Origin: Planctomycetia bacterium
Lineage (GTDB): Bacteria > Planctomycetota > Planctomycetia > Pirellulales > JACPPG01
DNA: 54,821 nt
Assembly: GCA_016191115.1 (NCBI GenBank)
Contig: JACPPG010000011.1
Span: 1 to 54,821 of the forward strand
Reading direction: 5' to 3'
Shown here: positions 8,512 to 17,923 of the stretch, in pieces
How positions within the stretch are numbered: position 1 is the stretch's first letter
Layout: each line of letters opens with the position of its first letter
Program-made: the position numbers and the translations under genes
The notes under the pieces: generated by a model
Database searches by the model: none
Told to the model about the DNA's origin: nothing
What the model saw: only the letters and a program-made list of their open reading frames with translations

Positions 8512-8702
8512 GTTAGGGGTTTAGGATTAGAGCCCCGCAAGGGGCGAACGCGTGTAGCCGTGGGTGTCAACCCACGGTTGACGTGGTGCGACGAGTCGTG
8601 AGCCCTGAAGGGGCGACATGCTTTGCGGCTGTCTTGACCTCTTGGGGCCTGGAAACGCCAGTGGCACACGTCCCTTCGGTTTGCTTCTAGGTGGTGGATG
8701 GC
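8512..8702. repeat. Intergenic repeat cluster between QueD-like and CitG-like genes
   Basis: Contains the GGGATTGGGGTTAGGGG word, an AGCCCCGCAAGGGGCGA / GAGCCCTGAAGGGGCGAC pair, and a GTGGGTGTCAACCCAC hairpin. No gene is seen. Confidence 0.5.
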
Positions 8703-9575
8703 TTAGGCGTAAAACCGCAATGGAAACTTGATTATGTTCTCCCGCAACGCGGCGAACAAACCGGCTGCCACCAGATCGGCCGTCGTGCCCGGATTGCGGC
8801 GGTGGCCGTCGGACCGCAGCCAGAAGTCGAGGTCCGACAGCGCCTCGTGATAGGCCGTCCCGCCGGGCTTGCCGGCCGACAGGACGCCGGCGGCGAGAGC
8901 GGCCGCTTGTTCGGCCACGGCGCGGCCACATTTCCGGCCGATCAGGCTGTCCGGATACTCGCTCATGAGTCGAAGCTGGGCGTACACGATGACGTCCGCC
9001 AGCGGCCAGCCGGCCGACACGCCCTCCGCCAGCCATGGCACAACCGACCCGAGCACTTCGGCAAAACCATTTGTGTACTGCCGCGCGACCAGGTCCCGGT
9101 CCGCCGCCAATCGCATGGCGAGCAAGAGATCATCGGGCGGCTCTCCGGCGACGTCGTCTTTCTCGACCTTGCCCATCCCCCCGGGGTTGGCCAGGCGAAT
9201 CGCCTCGTACACGCGCCGCGCATCGACCGGACCAAGCGATGCAAGAACGGCCGGCACGCCTGCGGACAGCGCCTTGTCGCGCGGCGCCATCGCCAGCGGC
9301 ACAAGCAACAGCACGGTGCCGAGATTTACGTTCGAGGCGACGACTTCGCGCGTCGCCTTGATGGCCGCGAGCACCGATCCTCCCAAAGGCGCACCCGCCG
9401 CTGCCGCGGCCAGCGCAGGCCCGATCGCGCGGGCGGCTATGGCGAAATCGAGATAAGTGAGGTCCTCGAAATCAGCGCCGCGGTGCACGTTTCCCGGCTT
9501 GGGCGCAGTGGCTTCCAGCAGGCAGGCGAATGTGCCGAGCTGGGCGACGCGCTGCGGCCAGTTGTCGGTGGGCAT
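8703..9575 (-). CDS. CitG/MdcB-like triphosphoribosyl-dephospho-CoA synthase family protein
   Basis: 290-residue protein of the CitG family. The hallmark KPGNVH is present near the N-terminus, followed by FEDLTYLDFAIAARAIGPAL. The GGSVLAAIKATREVVASNVNLGTVLLLVPLA block with its Asn-rich turn follows, and a late GGTAYHEALSDLDFWLRS. Classical CitG makes the citrate-lyase cofactor precursor from ATP and dephospho-CoA, but no citrate or malonate lyase genes are near. In methylotrophs and planctomycetes a CitG homolog sits with tetrahydromethanopterin genes, which fits the neighbouring PTPS-like gene. The ATG at 9575 is preferred; a GTG at 9590 is possible. Confidence 0.78.
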   Translation of the reverse strand: MPTDNWPQRVAQLGTFACLLEATAPKPGNVHRGADFEDLTYLDFAIAARAIGPALAAAAAGAPLGGSVLAAIKATREVVASNVNLGTVLLLVPLAMAPRDKALSAGVPAVLASLGPVDARRVYEAIRLANPGGMGKVEKDDVAGEPPDDLLLAMRLAADRDLVARQYTNGFAEVLGSVVPWLAEGVSAGWPLADVIVYAQLRLMSEYPDSLIGRKCGRAVAEQAAALAAGVLSAGKPGGTAYHEALSDLDFWLRSDGHRRNPGTTADLVAAGLFAALRENIIKFPLRFYA

Positions 9576-9701
9576 AACTCTCGATGTCACGGGGCGCGCG
9601 GGAATCGGGAGGGCGCGGCTCCTGCCGAGCCGGCGCGACCGGAAACGTCTTCGATCTGTTTAATCGCCGTTCGGCTCGGCGGGAGCCTCGCCCTCCCGGT
9701 G

Positions 9702-9857
9702 CGGGGCCATTCTGTTTTCAAAATGGCGAGGCGGGAAAATGGGACTGGCTCCGAGCATAAACAGCGCAAGTCCTTTCAGACCAACGTTGCGTCTCGGTGT
9801 CTGTCCCACTTTCCCGCCGCTGCGCCGCCGGCCAGCTTGAATCTGTGAACGGCCCTG
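9702..9857 (+). repeat. Family A MITE-like repeat, full copy
   Basis: About 156 bp ending in GGCCCTG and beginning GGGGCC (CAGGGCC in other copies). Inside, GGCGGGAAAATGGGACTGG and CCTGTCCCACTTTCCCGCC-type words form an imperfect inverted repeat (here the second reads CTGTCCCACTTTCCCGCC). It lies upstream of ppk. Confidence 0.8.
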
Positions 9858-10078
9858 CCCTCCCGGTGGCACTCAATATACCCGTCGCCGCGCCGGCGGT
9901 AAGATACAGGCCCGCGCGGCCCCGCGACGTGGCGGACTTTGCCGGTTGGGCACGGCTGCAAGGTGGCAATCCACCGCCGCGCCCCCCGGAGGACTACTGT
10001 TCGTGCGTCCCCGAGAATCTAAGATTGGGAGTGGGCCGCCGCGGCGTTTCGCGCGCCTCCCCAGGGAACGACCGAGCC

Positions 10079-12277
10079 GTGATCGAACAAGCCTTCCTCG
10101 CCGAGCACTTTCTCAATCGCGAATTGAGCTGGCTGGAGTTCAATGCGCGCGTCCTGGAGGAGGCCGAGGATCCGACCAACCCGCTCTTGGAGCGCGTCAA
10201 GTTCCTCTCGATCTTCAGCTCGAATCTCGACGAGTTCTTCATGATCCGCGTCGCGGGCTTGCGCGAGCAGGCCTTCGGCGACTTGGCGCCGCAGGACTAC
10301 TCGCCCGATGGGCTGCGGCCGATCGTGCAGCTTCAGCGGATTGCCGCGCGGACCCAGGAGCTGGTGGCTGCGCAGTACCGGTGCTGGAACGAATCGGTCC
10401 GCCCGGCCCTGGCCGAGCAAGGGTTCCGGCTGCTCAAGCACGACGAGCTGACGGGCGAGCAGCGGGCCGTATTGGACCGGTTTTTTGTCGAGCGTGCGTT
10501 TCCGATTCTGACGCCGATGGCCGTCGACCCGGCCCATCCCAGCCCGCGCTATCACAATCGATCGCTGTACCTGGCGGCGATGCTGGACCGGCACACGGGC
10601 TTGGGCCCGCGGCATTTGTTCGCGGTCGTGCAGTTGCCGCAGGTGTTGTCGCGACTCGTGCCGCTGGGGCAGGGGGACGACCTGAGCTTCATCCTGCTGG
10701 AAGACGCGGTTTCGGCCCGCATGTCGGAGCTGTTCGGCGGATTCGACGTGCTGTCGAGCACGACCTTCCGCATCACGCGCGACAGCGACGTGGAGTTGTT
10801 GGAGCAGGAATCGGACGACATGCTGCGGCTGATCGAGAAGCGCCTGCGCGAGCGCGCGCGCGGGCAGGCCGTGCGTCTGGAAGTGGCCGCCAACGTCAGC
10901 GAAGACCTGATCCGCATGATCGTCGAGCCGGAGGAGATCAAGGAAGGAGACGGCACGTCCGATTCCTACAGCGAGGTGTACCGCATCCCCGGTCCGTTGG
11001 ATTTGACCGCGATGACGGAGCTCTTGCGAGTGGCCGGGCGCGAACACCTGCGCGATGCGCCGTTTACGCCCGGCCCGCCGCGGGCCTTGTCGGGGCGCGC
11101 GGGCGAGGACCTGTTCACGGCCATCCGCCGGCAGGACATCCTGGTGCACCACCCGTTCGACTCGTTCGAGCCGGTGGTCGATTTCGTCAGCCGCGCGGCC
11201 GTCGATCCGAACGTGCTGGCCATCAAGCAAACGCTCTACCGCACGAGCGGCGATTCGCCCGTCACGCGGGCCCTGATCGCGGCGGCCGAAAACGGCAAGC
11301 ACGTCACGGCCCTGGTCGAGCTCAAGGCCCGTTTCGACGAGGCCAACAACGTCAGTTGGGCGCGGCAACTGGAGCGGGCCGGCGTGCACGTCGTGTTCGG
11401 GTTTTTGGACCTCAAGACGCACTGCAAGCTGTCGCTCGTCGTCCGGCAGGAAGGAAACGTCGTCCGCCGTTACGTCCACCTGGGCACCGGCAACTACAAT
11501 CCCACGACGGCGCTCGTCTACACCGACCTCGGGCTGTTCACGGCACACGAGGACATGGCGGCCGACGCTTCGGCGCTCTTCAACCTGCTGACCGGCTACT
11601 CGCAAGGCCACCACTGGCAGAAGTTCGTCATCGCGCCCGGCGACATGCACCGCCGCACGATCGAGCTGATCGACGAGCAAACGCAACGGGCCCGCGAGGG
11701 GCGGCCGTCGCGCATCTTCGCCAAACTGAACGCACTGGTGGACTACCGCGTGATCGAGGCGCTGTACCGCGCTAGCCAGGCGGGCGTGCCGATCGACCTG
11801 GTCGTCCGCGGCATCTGCTGCTTGCGGCCGGGGCTGCCCGGCATTTCCGACAATATCCGCGTCCGCAGCATCGTGGATCGGTTCCTGGAGCACAGCCGCG
11901 TCTACGTCTTCAGCCCCGATGAAGAGGCGCAGATTTACCTGGCGAGCGCCGACTGGATGCCGCGCAATTTCTATCGCCGCGTGGAGGTGATGTTCCCGAT
12001 CGAGGCGGCAGGCGCTCGCCGCCGCATCCTCGAGGAAATCATCCCGGCTTACTTGCGCGACAACGTCAAAGCGCGGATCCTGCGGGCCGACGGCAGCCAC
12101 TATCGCCTCGAGCGCGCCGCCGGCGAACCGCCCCACCGCTGCCAGGAAGAACTGCTCTACGGCCGGGTCGGGCCCCCGGCGCTCGCCGAGCAACTCGCGG
12201 GTCAGCACACCGAACCGCAGGCGGAGCCGGCCGAGAACGGCGCGCCCAAGCTCGGGGAAGAAGTGACCAGCCGATAG
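10079..12277 (+). CDS. ppk1: Polyphosphate kinase 1
   Basis: 732-residue PPK1, which reversibly forms polyphosphate from ATP. The N domain opens with FLNRELSWLEFNARVLEEA, then LSIFSSNLDEFFMIRVAGL. The catalytic half has HPFDSFEPVVDF, IKQTLYRTSGDSP and NGKHVTALVELKARFDEANN. It also has the two PLD-type histidines, one in KTHCKL (the phosphorylated position) and one in VHLGTGNYNP. The C-terminal part has SRVYVFSPDEEAQIYLASADWMPRN. The length fits the family. No ATG precedes RELSW closely, so GTG at 10079 is taken; GTG at 10031 is an alternative. A partner exopolyphosphatase is not seen in the window. Confidence 0.95.
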   Translation: MIEQAFLAEHFLNRELSWLEFNARVLEEAEDPTNPLLERVKFLSIFSSNLDEFFMIRVAGLREQAFGDLAPQDYSPDGLRPIVQLQRIAARTQELVAAQYRCWNESVRPALAEQGFRLLKHDELTGEQRAVLDRFFVERAFPILTPMAVDPAHPSPRYHNRSLYLAAMLDRHTGLGPRHLFAVVQLPQVLSRLVPLGQGDDLSFILLEDAVSARMSELFGGFDVLSSTTFRITRDSDVELLEQESDDMLRLIEKRLRERARGQAVRLEVAANVSEDLIRMIVEPEEIKEGDGTSDSYSEVYRIPGPLDLTAMTELLRVAGREHLRDAPFTPGPPRALSGRAGEDLFTAIRRQDILVHHPFDSFEPVVDFVSRAAVDPNVLAIKQTLYRTSGDSPVTRALIAAAENGKHVTALVELKARFDEANNVSWARQLERAGVHVVFGFLDLKTHCKLSLVVRQEGNVVRRYVHLGTGNYNPTTALVYTDLGLFTAHEDMAADASALFNLLTGYSQGHHWQKFVIAPGDMHRRTIELIDEQTQRAREGRPSRIFAKLNALVDYRVIEALYRASQAGVPIDLVVRGICCLRPGLPGISDNIRVRSIVDRFLEHSRVYVFSPDEEAQIYLASADWMPRNFYRRVEVMFPIEAAGARRRILEEIIPAYLRDNVKARILRADGSHYRLERAAGEPPHRCQEELLYGRVGPPALAEQLAGQHTEPQAEPAENGAPKLGEEVTSR

Positions 12278-12392
12278 CGCCGCTTTGCGAATCCACCGCC
12301 GCGCCATCTTCGCCCCGGTGATTCACCGGAGGCTATTAATCGCAGCCGGGCCCATTCAAAAGACCTACGGGTAAACCCGTTGGCTCGCTGGC
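12278..12392. other. Short convergent gap after ppk1
   Basis: Contains GGTGATTCACC and ACGGGTAAACCCGT hairpins that could end the converging transcripts. No gene is present. Confidence 0.35.
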
Positions 12393-13079
12393 CTAGCGTG
12401 TGACCAGTTCTTCCGCCTGCGGTGAAAGCACTTCGACGGTCGGCGGCGGCTCGTTGCGGAATCCTTGCCGGTACAGTGAATGCCCCACCAGGCGATGGCC
12501 GTAGGTGGCCACGTCGCGGAACTGCTCCGGCGCGAACGCGATGACGCTCGTGGCGTGCTCCGCGGCGTACGCGTCGACCGTCGCCCGGTGATGCTCGTAG
12601 ATCCGCTCCACGCCTTCGCCGGGCAGTCCGGTGAACGACAAGCGGTCGCCGGCGTCGGGCGGGATCGGCGCCGGCCGCTGAGAGCCCGTCTCCAGGTACA
12701 TGCCGTCCTCGCACACCGACGAGAAGCAGCACGCCCGGTTGCGCAGCAGCGGCACGTTCCAATCCTCGGCCGCGGCGAACGAGTGCCGGTCGGCGCTGAT
12801 GAAGAACCGTGCGTACACCTCGGCGGGGGCCGGCAGCAACAAGTAGTCGCCGATCGGCTCGAAGCCCAGCGCGAGGAGCGAGGCCGTGTCCCGGTCGAAA
12901 TAGCGGCGCGTCGCGGCGTCGAGACGGTCGGCCGGAATCGGCTCGAACACGAAATCGCGGTACGTGCCGATCGCCCGCAGCGCCGGCAGGCTGCGCACGA
13001 CCTTCCACGTCACCACGCCGGCGGCGCACAGGGCGGCGGCGACCGCCAGCAGAACGAGCACGGTAAACGCCGGTATCAT
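12393..13079 (-). CDS. Hypothetical protein with one N-terminal membrane helix
   Basis: 228 residues, family not recognised. Residues 1-22 (MIPAFTVLVLLAVAAALCAAGV) form a membrane anchor, and the rest is a mixed alpha/beta soluble domain. Stretches such as ALGFEPIGDYLLLPAPAEVYARFFISADRHSFA suggest a conserved planctomycete domain describing an exported or membrane-tethered protein. GAGGAG lies eight to nine bases before the ATG at 13079, which fixes the start. It is convergent with ppk1 and divergent from the permease that follows. Confidence 0.7.
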   Translation of the reverse strand: MIPAFTVLVLLAVAAALCAAGVVTWKVVRSLPALRAIGTYRDFVFEPIPADRLDAATRRYFDRDTASLLALGFEPIGDYLLLPAPAEVYARFFISADRHSFAAAEDWNVPLLRNRACCFSSVCEDGMYLETGSQRPAPIPPDAGDRLSFTGLPGEGVERIYEHHRATVDAYAAEHATSVIAFAPEQFRDVATYGHRLVGHSLYRQGFRNEPPPTVEVLSPQAEELVTR

Positions 13080-13359
13080 GTCGCGGGACTCCTCGGGTCT
13101 ATCGGATGCGTGGGCGGCTACAGCGACGGCGACGGCGATCGGCGCCACGCGAAATGGGGCGTATGAAGTGTAGGTCATTTTTGGTCCGAGCCGAGAGAGT
13201 CTCCCACGCAGGGCCGAATTGCCAGCCCGCGAAGCGGCGCGGGCTCAAAATCCGGCGACGTCAGGGTAGCACGGCCCGCATCGGCACGGCCAAAACGCTC
13301 GTACACTACAATGCCGGCATCCTGCGTTTCGACTGAAATGCGGCCCGCTCGCGAATCAC

Positions 13360-14778
13360 GTGACTCACGCATCGCCATCGACCGAGCTCGCTTCCAAAGC
13401 GCCCGCCGGCGCTGCGCCGCGGCGGCGGCTGTCGCTGGTGGATACGACGTCGATCATCATCGGCATCATCATCGGGGCCGGGCTTTACGAGACCACGCCG
13501 ATCATTGCCGACAACCTGCCGGGGCCCGCGTGGCTCATCGGATTCTGGGTCCTGGGCGGCGCCTTCGCTCTCGTCGGCTCGCTGTGCTATGCCGAGTTGG
13601 CGACCGCCTATCCGGCCGACGGCGGAGACTACGTGTACCTGACGCGGGCCTTCGGCCGGCCGGCCGGCTTTATGTTCGCCTGGGCCCAGTTGTGGGTCAT
13701 TCGGCCCGGCTCGATCGGCAGCATGGCGTACGTCTTCGGCGACTACGCCACGCAGCTCTTTCGGCTGGGGTCGCACTCCCTCACCATCTACGCGGCCGGC
13801 ACGGTCGTCGCCATTACGGCAATCAATGTGCTCGGCGTCCGCGAAGGGAAGTGGACCCAGAACCTGCTCACGGCCGCCAAGGTGCTGGGCCTGGTGACGG
13901 TCATCGCGATCGGCATCTTCTACGCGGCGCCGACGGGCGAGGGGCCGGCGGCCGAGGCCGTCGCGCAACCGGCGGCCGCGCCGGCGGCGGCCGAATGGTC
14001 GAAGCTGGCGCTTGCGCTATTGCTCATCGTCTTCACCTACGGCGGATGGAACGACATGGCCTTCGTGGCCGCCGAGGTCCGCGACCCGGAGAGGAACATC
14101 GTGCGGGCGCTGTTGCTGGGGACGGCGGCCGTGATCGCCATCTACGTCGGCGTGAATCTCGCCCTGCTGCGCGTCCTGTCGTTCGCGGGCGTGGCAGGCC
14201 GCGAGGCCGTGGCCGCGCAAATGGCGGAAATCGCGCTTGGCGAAGGAGGCCGCAAAGGGATCAGCTTGTTGATCTGCGTGTCGACCCTGGGGGCGATCAA
14301 CGGCATGATCTTCACCGGTGCGCGGATCTACTATGCGATGGGGCAGGACCATCGGCTATTTGCTCGCCTGGGGCGGTGGAGCGCGCGGTTCGACACGCCG
14401 GCCACGTCGCTGGTGGTGCAGGCAGCGTGCACGCTCGCGGCGATGGTGGTGTTTGGTGCGCTCGCCGGCGACGGCCTGAGCCATAAGCCGTTCGAGCGGC
14501 TCGTCGTGTTCACGACGCCCGTCTTCTGGCTGATTCTGTTGGCGACGGGGGTATCGCTCTTCGTGCTGCGGCTGCGCGACGGCGATCGGCCCCGCCCGTT
14601 CCGCGTGCCGGGCTATCCGACGGTGCCGCTCGTGTTCTGCGGCGGCTCGGCATTGATCGTCGGCTCGAGCGTGCTGCACGCGGTGCACGAGCGGTCGTCG
14701 GACGCGCTTGTGGGGCTCGCGCTGTTGGCCGTCGGCGGCGTGCTAGCTGTAGCGCTGGCGGCGCGCGAGGGACGCTGA
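13360..14778 (+). CDS. APC-family amino acid permease
   Basis: 472-residue transporter with about 12 helices. Helix 1 carries IIIGIIIGAGLYET, the GxG substrate-backbone motif of APC permeases. CYAELATAYPADGGDYVYLTRAFG is the conserved loop between helices 2 and 3. TYGGWNDMAFVAAEVRDPERNI is the conserved helix-6 region of LAT/basic amino acid members. The start is GTG at 13360. An unusual Ala/Pro-rich insertion (about residues 190-215) precedes helix 6. It resembles but is not a close copy of the permease at 6343. The substrate is unknown; amino acids are likely. Confidence 0.85.
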   Translation: MTHASPSTELASKAPAGAAPRRRLSLVDTTSIIIGIIIGAGLYETTPIIADNLPGPAWLIGFWVLGGAFALVGSLCYAELATAYPADGGDYVYLTRAFGRPAGFMFAWAQLWVIRPGSIGSMAYVFGDYATQLFRLGSHSLTIYAAGTVVAITAINVLGVREGKWTQNLLTAAKVLGLVTVIAIGIFYAAPTGEGPAAEAVAQPAAAPAAAEWSKLALALLLIVFTYGGWNDMAFVAAEVRDPERNIVRALLLGTAAVIAIYVGVNLALLRVLSFAGVAGREAVAAQMAEIALGEGGRKGISLLICVSTLGAINGMIFTGARIYYAMGQDHRLFARLGRWSARFDTPATSLVVQAACTLAAMVVFGALAGDGLSHKPFERLVVFTTPVFWLILLATGVSLFVLRLRDGDRPRPFRVPGYPTVPLVFCGGSALIVGSSVLHAVHERSSDALVGLALLAVGGVLAVALAAREGR

Positions 14779-14785
14779 GCGTCAT

Positions 14786-15244
14786 TTAGCGCGAGGTTAT
14801 GCCGCCCGTCTCTCGCAACCGAGCGATCGACCACCCGCCCAGCGCGACGCCGGCGAGCTCGACGATCACTAGCGCCACCGCCGTGGCGACGAAGACTTCG
14901 CCGGGCGTGCCGGCCGGGATGTGGCCGACGTGGTCGTTGCTCTCGACGACAAAATGGTTCCAGAAGCCAAACGCGAGCGAGCCCGCCATGCTGGCCGTGA
15001 GGATCACCGCGGCGGCCCTGCGGTAGCGCGTCCACGCGAGCACGGCGGCCAGGATCGGGCCGACGATGATCACCACCCACACAAACCCCGTCCCCAGTGG
15101 CCCGAGCGGGATGTCGAGCTGGACGTGGGCCCACGAGTGCAGCGCGACCACGACAAAGTGAACGACGACGACCAGGGTGGTCAAAAGCGCGATCATGCGC
15201 GCGGCGGCGCGGCCGTTGGGCGCGGGCAGTTCGGCGGTGCTCAT
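14786..15244 (-). CDS. Small integral membrane protein, four helices
   Basis: 152 residues with four hydrophobic segments at about 17-40, 53-70, 78-98 and 116-140. The histidines in VALHSWAHVQL and FWNHFVVESNDHVGHIP could bind metal. The family is not recognised. It is convergent with the permease, seven bases apart from its stop. The start is ATG at 15244. Confidence 0.65.
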   Translation of the reverse strand: MSTAELPAPNGRAAARMIALLTTLVVVVHFVVVALHSWAHVQLDIPLGPLGTGFVWVVIIVGPILAAVLAWTRYRRAAAVILTASMAGSLAFGFWNHFVVESNDHVGHIPAGTPGEVFVATAVALVIVELAGVALGGWSIARLRETGGITSR

Positions 15245-15340
15245 CGGTTCGTCTCCGGCTGATGCGGCCTATTATAGGCGACGCTTCGCCGCGGGCACGC
15301 CCACGCGTCTTCGCAGGCGGGCCGGTAACGGACCTCGAAG

Positions 15341-15362
15341 GCGGGCAGGATGCCCGCCCCCC
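15341..15362. repeat. Family D palindrome
   Basis: GCGGGCAGGATGCCCGCCCC copy just before a family A element. Confidence 0.7.
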
Positions 15363-15373
15363 ATCGATTCGCG

Positions 15374-15515
15374 CAGGGCCGTTCACAGATTTAAGCTTGC
15401 CGGCGGCGCACCGGCGGGAAAGTGGGACAGGCACCGAGACGCAACGTTCGTCTGAAAGGACTTGCGCTGTTTATGCTCGGAGCCAGTCCCATTTTCCCGC
15501 CTCGCCATTTTGAGG
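15374..15515 (-). repeat. Family A MITE-like repeat, inverse copy
   Basis: Begins CAGGGCCGTTCACAG and runs in inverse orientation to CATTTTGAGGCC. It has the same hairpin core as the other copies and is the only full-length copy in this orientation. It lies upstream of the large PhnD-like gene and could carry part of its leader. Confidence 0.8.
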
Positions 15516-15538
15516 CCACGAACTAGCACCATACGGAT

Positions 15539-17923
15539 ATGCACTTTCGGGCTGCTCAACCGACGGACAGAGGGATTGCCGCCCCGCGGCGCTGGCTGAG
15601 CCAGTGGCAGACGAAGGCGCATCCCTGTTGGGTCCTGGCGATCGCGGTTCTTGCCGCGGCGCCGCACATTGACGCCAGGGGCGCCGCGCCCAAGGCCCCC
15701 TCTGAGGCCAAGGCCGACGCTAAGCCAATCGCCGTGTGGGCCCAGCCGGGCGAGGCCGACACGGTCAATCCCTTTCCCGATCAGAACGCCAGCTATTGGA
15801 GCTATCGCTTCGCGCATCCGGTGGGCGAGAATTTCGGCCTGCGGATCCGCGGCCACTTTCCGCACGCGCGGTTCATGGGCTTCGCGATCTACGACCAGGA
15901 GTCGATGATCGCCGGAGACTCGCTAGTGGATTCGGAGATCGAGCCGGATCGAGGCAGCAAGAACCCCTTCGCGCCAGGCGCCGATCGTAACGCCCGCGCG
16001 CGCGCTTACACCGCCTGGCTCGTGCCGCATGACCGTCATCGCACGCCCGACGGCTCGGCGAACCTGGTGCATATCCCGCCGCCCGAGCCGGGGCAACGCG
16101 CGCAGTCCCTGGAACTTTGGTACAGGGTCTATCTTCCCGACGCGCGGTTTGTCGACGACCCGGCGGGCGTCGCCCTGCCGACGATCGAGGCGGTTGACCT
16201 GAAGACGGGCGAGGCCGTCGCGTGCCCACCGTCGCGATCCCTGCGCAACTGGATCGGCGGCGCGTTGTGCAACATCCCGCCCACGCGCGGCGACGGTCGA
16301 TTGGAGTTCTATCGCTCGGAGGGGAAAGCCACGTTCGCCAATCCGGATAACCGGTACATCGTCGCCCGGCTCGACTTCACGCGGCAGCCGATCGTGGTGA
16401 TCCGTTTCAAGGCGCCGCGCTACACCGACACGTGCCGCGAGCCGGACAAGCCGCTTTCGGACGAGGACGAAGTCCGCTACTGGTCGATGTCGCTCGGCGG
16501 GATTTCGATGCGGACCTCGGCGAGCCTCGCTGACACCAGCGCGATCGTCGACGAAAGCGGCTGGGTGACCGTCGTCGTCGGGCCGGAGTCGATGGCCGAG
16601 GAAGTCGCCGCGCGAGGGCTGAACTTTTTGCCGCGCGGGCGGTTGCTCGTTCCCTTTCTCATCTACCGCAACATGCTGCCGAGGAATTTCGCCGGTTCCC
16701 ACGACAAGGTGCCGATCTGGCCGCCGGCGCGGCGATCGAGCATCGAAGAGCCGAGCGTCATCGCGGCGCAGCATTTCATCGGCGACTACGCCCCACAGGG
16801 CCGGTACTACGGGCGGGACGAGTTCCTGGCGGCGTTTCCCGTGGGCAAGATGCCCGCCACGGATCGCGGCCGGGCGCGGCTGGCGCCGATCGCGGCGACG
16901 GTCGACCGGGCCCTCGTCGTGCCCGCCGAGTCTGTCCGGCCCGACCGGGACCCTGACGGCAAGCCGCACGTGACGATCGGGCTGAGCTGGTCGTTTTTGT
17001 TCGGCGCCGTGTGGCCGCAGACGGTGGGCGAGGTGGCCGAGGCCGACGGGGCCATCGAGCGCAGCGTGAGCTTCGTGTCGCACCTGGAAGAGGACGTGGC
17101 GCGATTCGTCGAGGAGCGGTGCCGGCTGTCGTGCGACGTGCGGCTGCTGCCGCTGGATTCCTTGGTCGAGCAGTTGGATGCCGGCCGGCTGCAGTTCGCG
17201 CTTGTGTGTGGGCACGACTACGACTGGGTGGCAAAAAACGCCAAGGGCGCCGCGCCGCTCGTCTATGGCAATCTCGCCACGCCCGTCGAGGCCGAAGTGA
17301 AGGCGCACCTGGTGGTGCGGCGCGAGCTGTTGACGCGGCTGGGCGCGACGGCCGGCGACGGCCGGTTGACCGATCTCAAGGGACTGGTGCTGGCAGCAAG
17401 CCGGGTGCCGTCGTACTGCTTGTACTTTCTCGAAAACGCCTTAGTCGAAGAGCAGTGTACGCCGCAGGCGTTCTTCCGGCGGCCGCTCCGCGCGTGCGGC
17501 ACGGCCGACGCCGCGCTCGATGCCGTGGCGCGCGGCGGAATCGCGAAAAGGGCCAAGACCGCGGACGAATTATCGGCCGACGTGGCGCTCGTCAGTAGCG
17601 CGGTGCTGGCGCGGTACATGCGCGAGAAGCCCGACCGCTGGCAGCAGTTGGCCGTGTACGCCAGTTCGCCGCCGATGCCGGCGCCCGTATTGATTTGCGA
17701 TCCGGCAAAAGTGAATCGCGACGTGGCCGACCTCGTGGCGCGCGGGCTCGTCGAAGGGCGGGCGCAGCGCGCGTCGTTGCGCAACTTGAACCGCTACATG
17801 CGGATCGTGCTCGGCCTGTCGGCCTTCAGCGCGATCACGCCCGAGTACCGGGCGCTGGTCGAGCGGCGCGAGCGCGGCGGCGCGAAGTATCCCGCGTACG
17901 GCTTGCCGCTGTTTTTCTACTGA
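15539..17923 (+). CDS. Large exported protein with C-terminal PhnD-like binding domain
   Basis: 794 residues. A basic start and the hydrophobic stretch WVLAIAVLAAAPHIDARGAA suggest export. Residues ~60-460 form an uncharacterised domain with NASYWSYRF, HARFMGFAIYDQES and RYIVARLDFTRQPIVVIRFKAPR; it loosely recalls DUF1214/DUF1254-type folds, but I cannot assign it. From ~478 to the end the sequence resembles PhnD-type periplasmic phosphate/phosphonate-binding proteins: VTIGLSWSFLFGAVWPQ, LEEDVARFVEERC, LDAGRLQFALVCGHDYDWV, LTDLKGLVLAASRVPSY and a late ICDPAKVNRDVADLVARGL. No ABC permease or ATPase is adjacent, so a sensor or scaffold role is possible. The combination of the two parts is unusual. 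Confidence 0.6.
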   Translation: MHFRAAQPTDRGIAAPRRWLSQWQTKAHPCWVLAIAVLAAAPHIDARGAAPKAPSEAKADAKPIAVWAQPGEADTVNPFPDQNASYWSYRFAHPVGENFGLRIRGHFPHARFMGFAIYDQESMIAGDSLVDSEIEPDRGSKNPFAPGADRNARARAYTAWLVPHDRHRTPDGSANLVHIPPPEPGQRAQSLELWYRVYLPDARFVDDPAGVALPTIEAVDLKTGEAVACPPSRSLRNWIGGALCNIPPTRGDGRLEFYRSEGKATFANPDNRYIVARLDFTRQPIVVIRFKAPRYTDTCREPDKPLSDEDEVRYWSMSLGGISMRTSASLADTSAIVDESGWVTVVVGPESMAEEVAARGLNFLPRGRLLVPFLIYRNMLPRNFAGSHDKVPIWPPARRSSIEEPSVIAAQHFIGDYAPQGRYYGRDEFLAAFPVGKMPATDRGRARLAPIAATVDRALVVPAESVRPDRDPDGKPHVTIGLSWSFLFGAVWPQTVGEVAEADGAIERSVSFVSHLEEDVARFVEERCRLSCDVRLLPLDSLVEQLDAGRLQFALVCGHDYDWVAKNAKGAAPLVYGNLATPVEAEVKAHLVVRRELLTRLGATAGDGRLTDLKGLVLAASRVPSYCLYFLENALVEEQCTPQAFFRRPLRACGTADAALDAVARGGIAKRAKTADELSADVALVSSAVLARYMREKPDRWQQLAVYASSPPMPAPVLICDPAKVNRDVADLVARGLVEGRAQRASLRNLNRYMRIVLGLSAFSAITPEYRALVERRERGGAKYPAYGLPLFFY

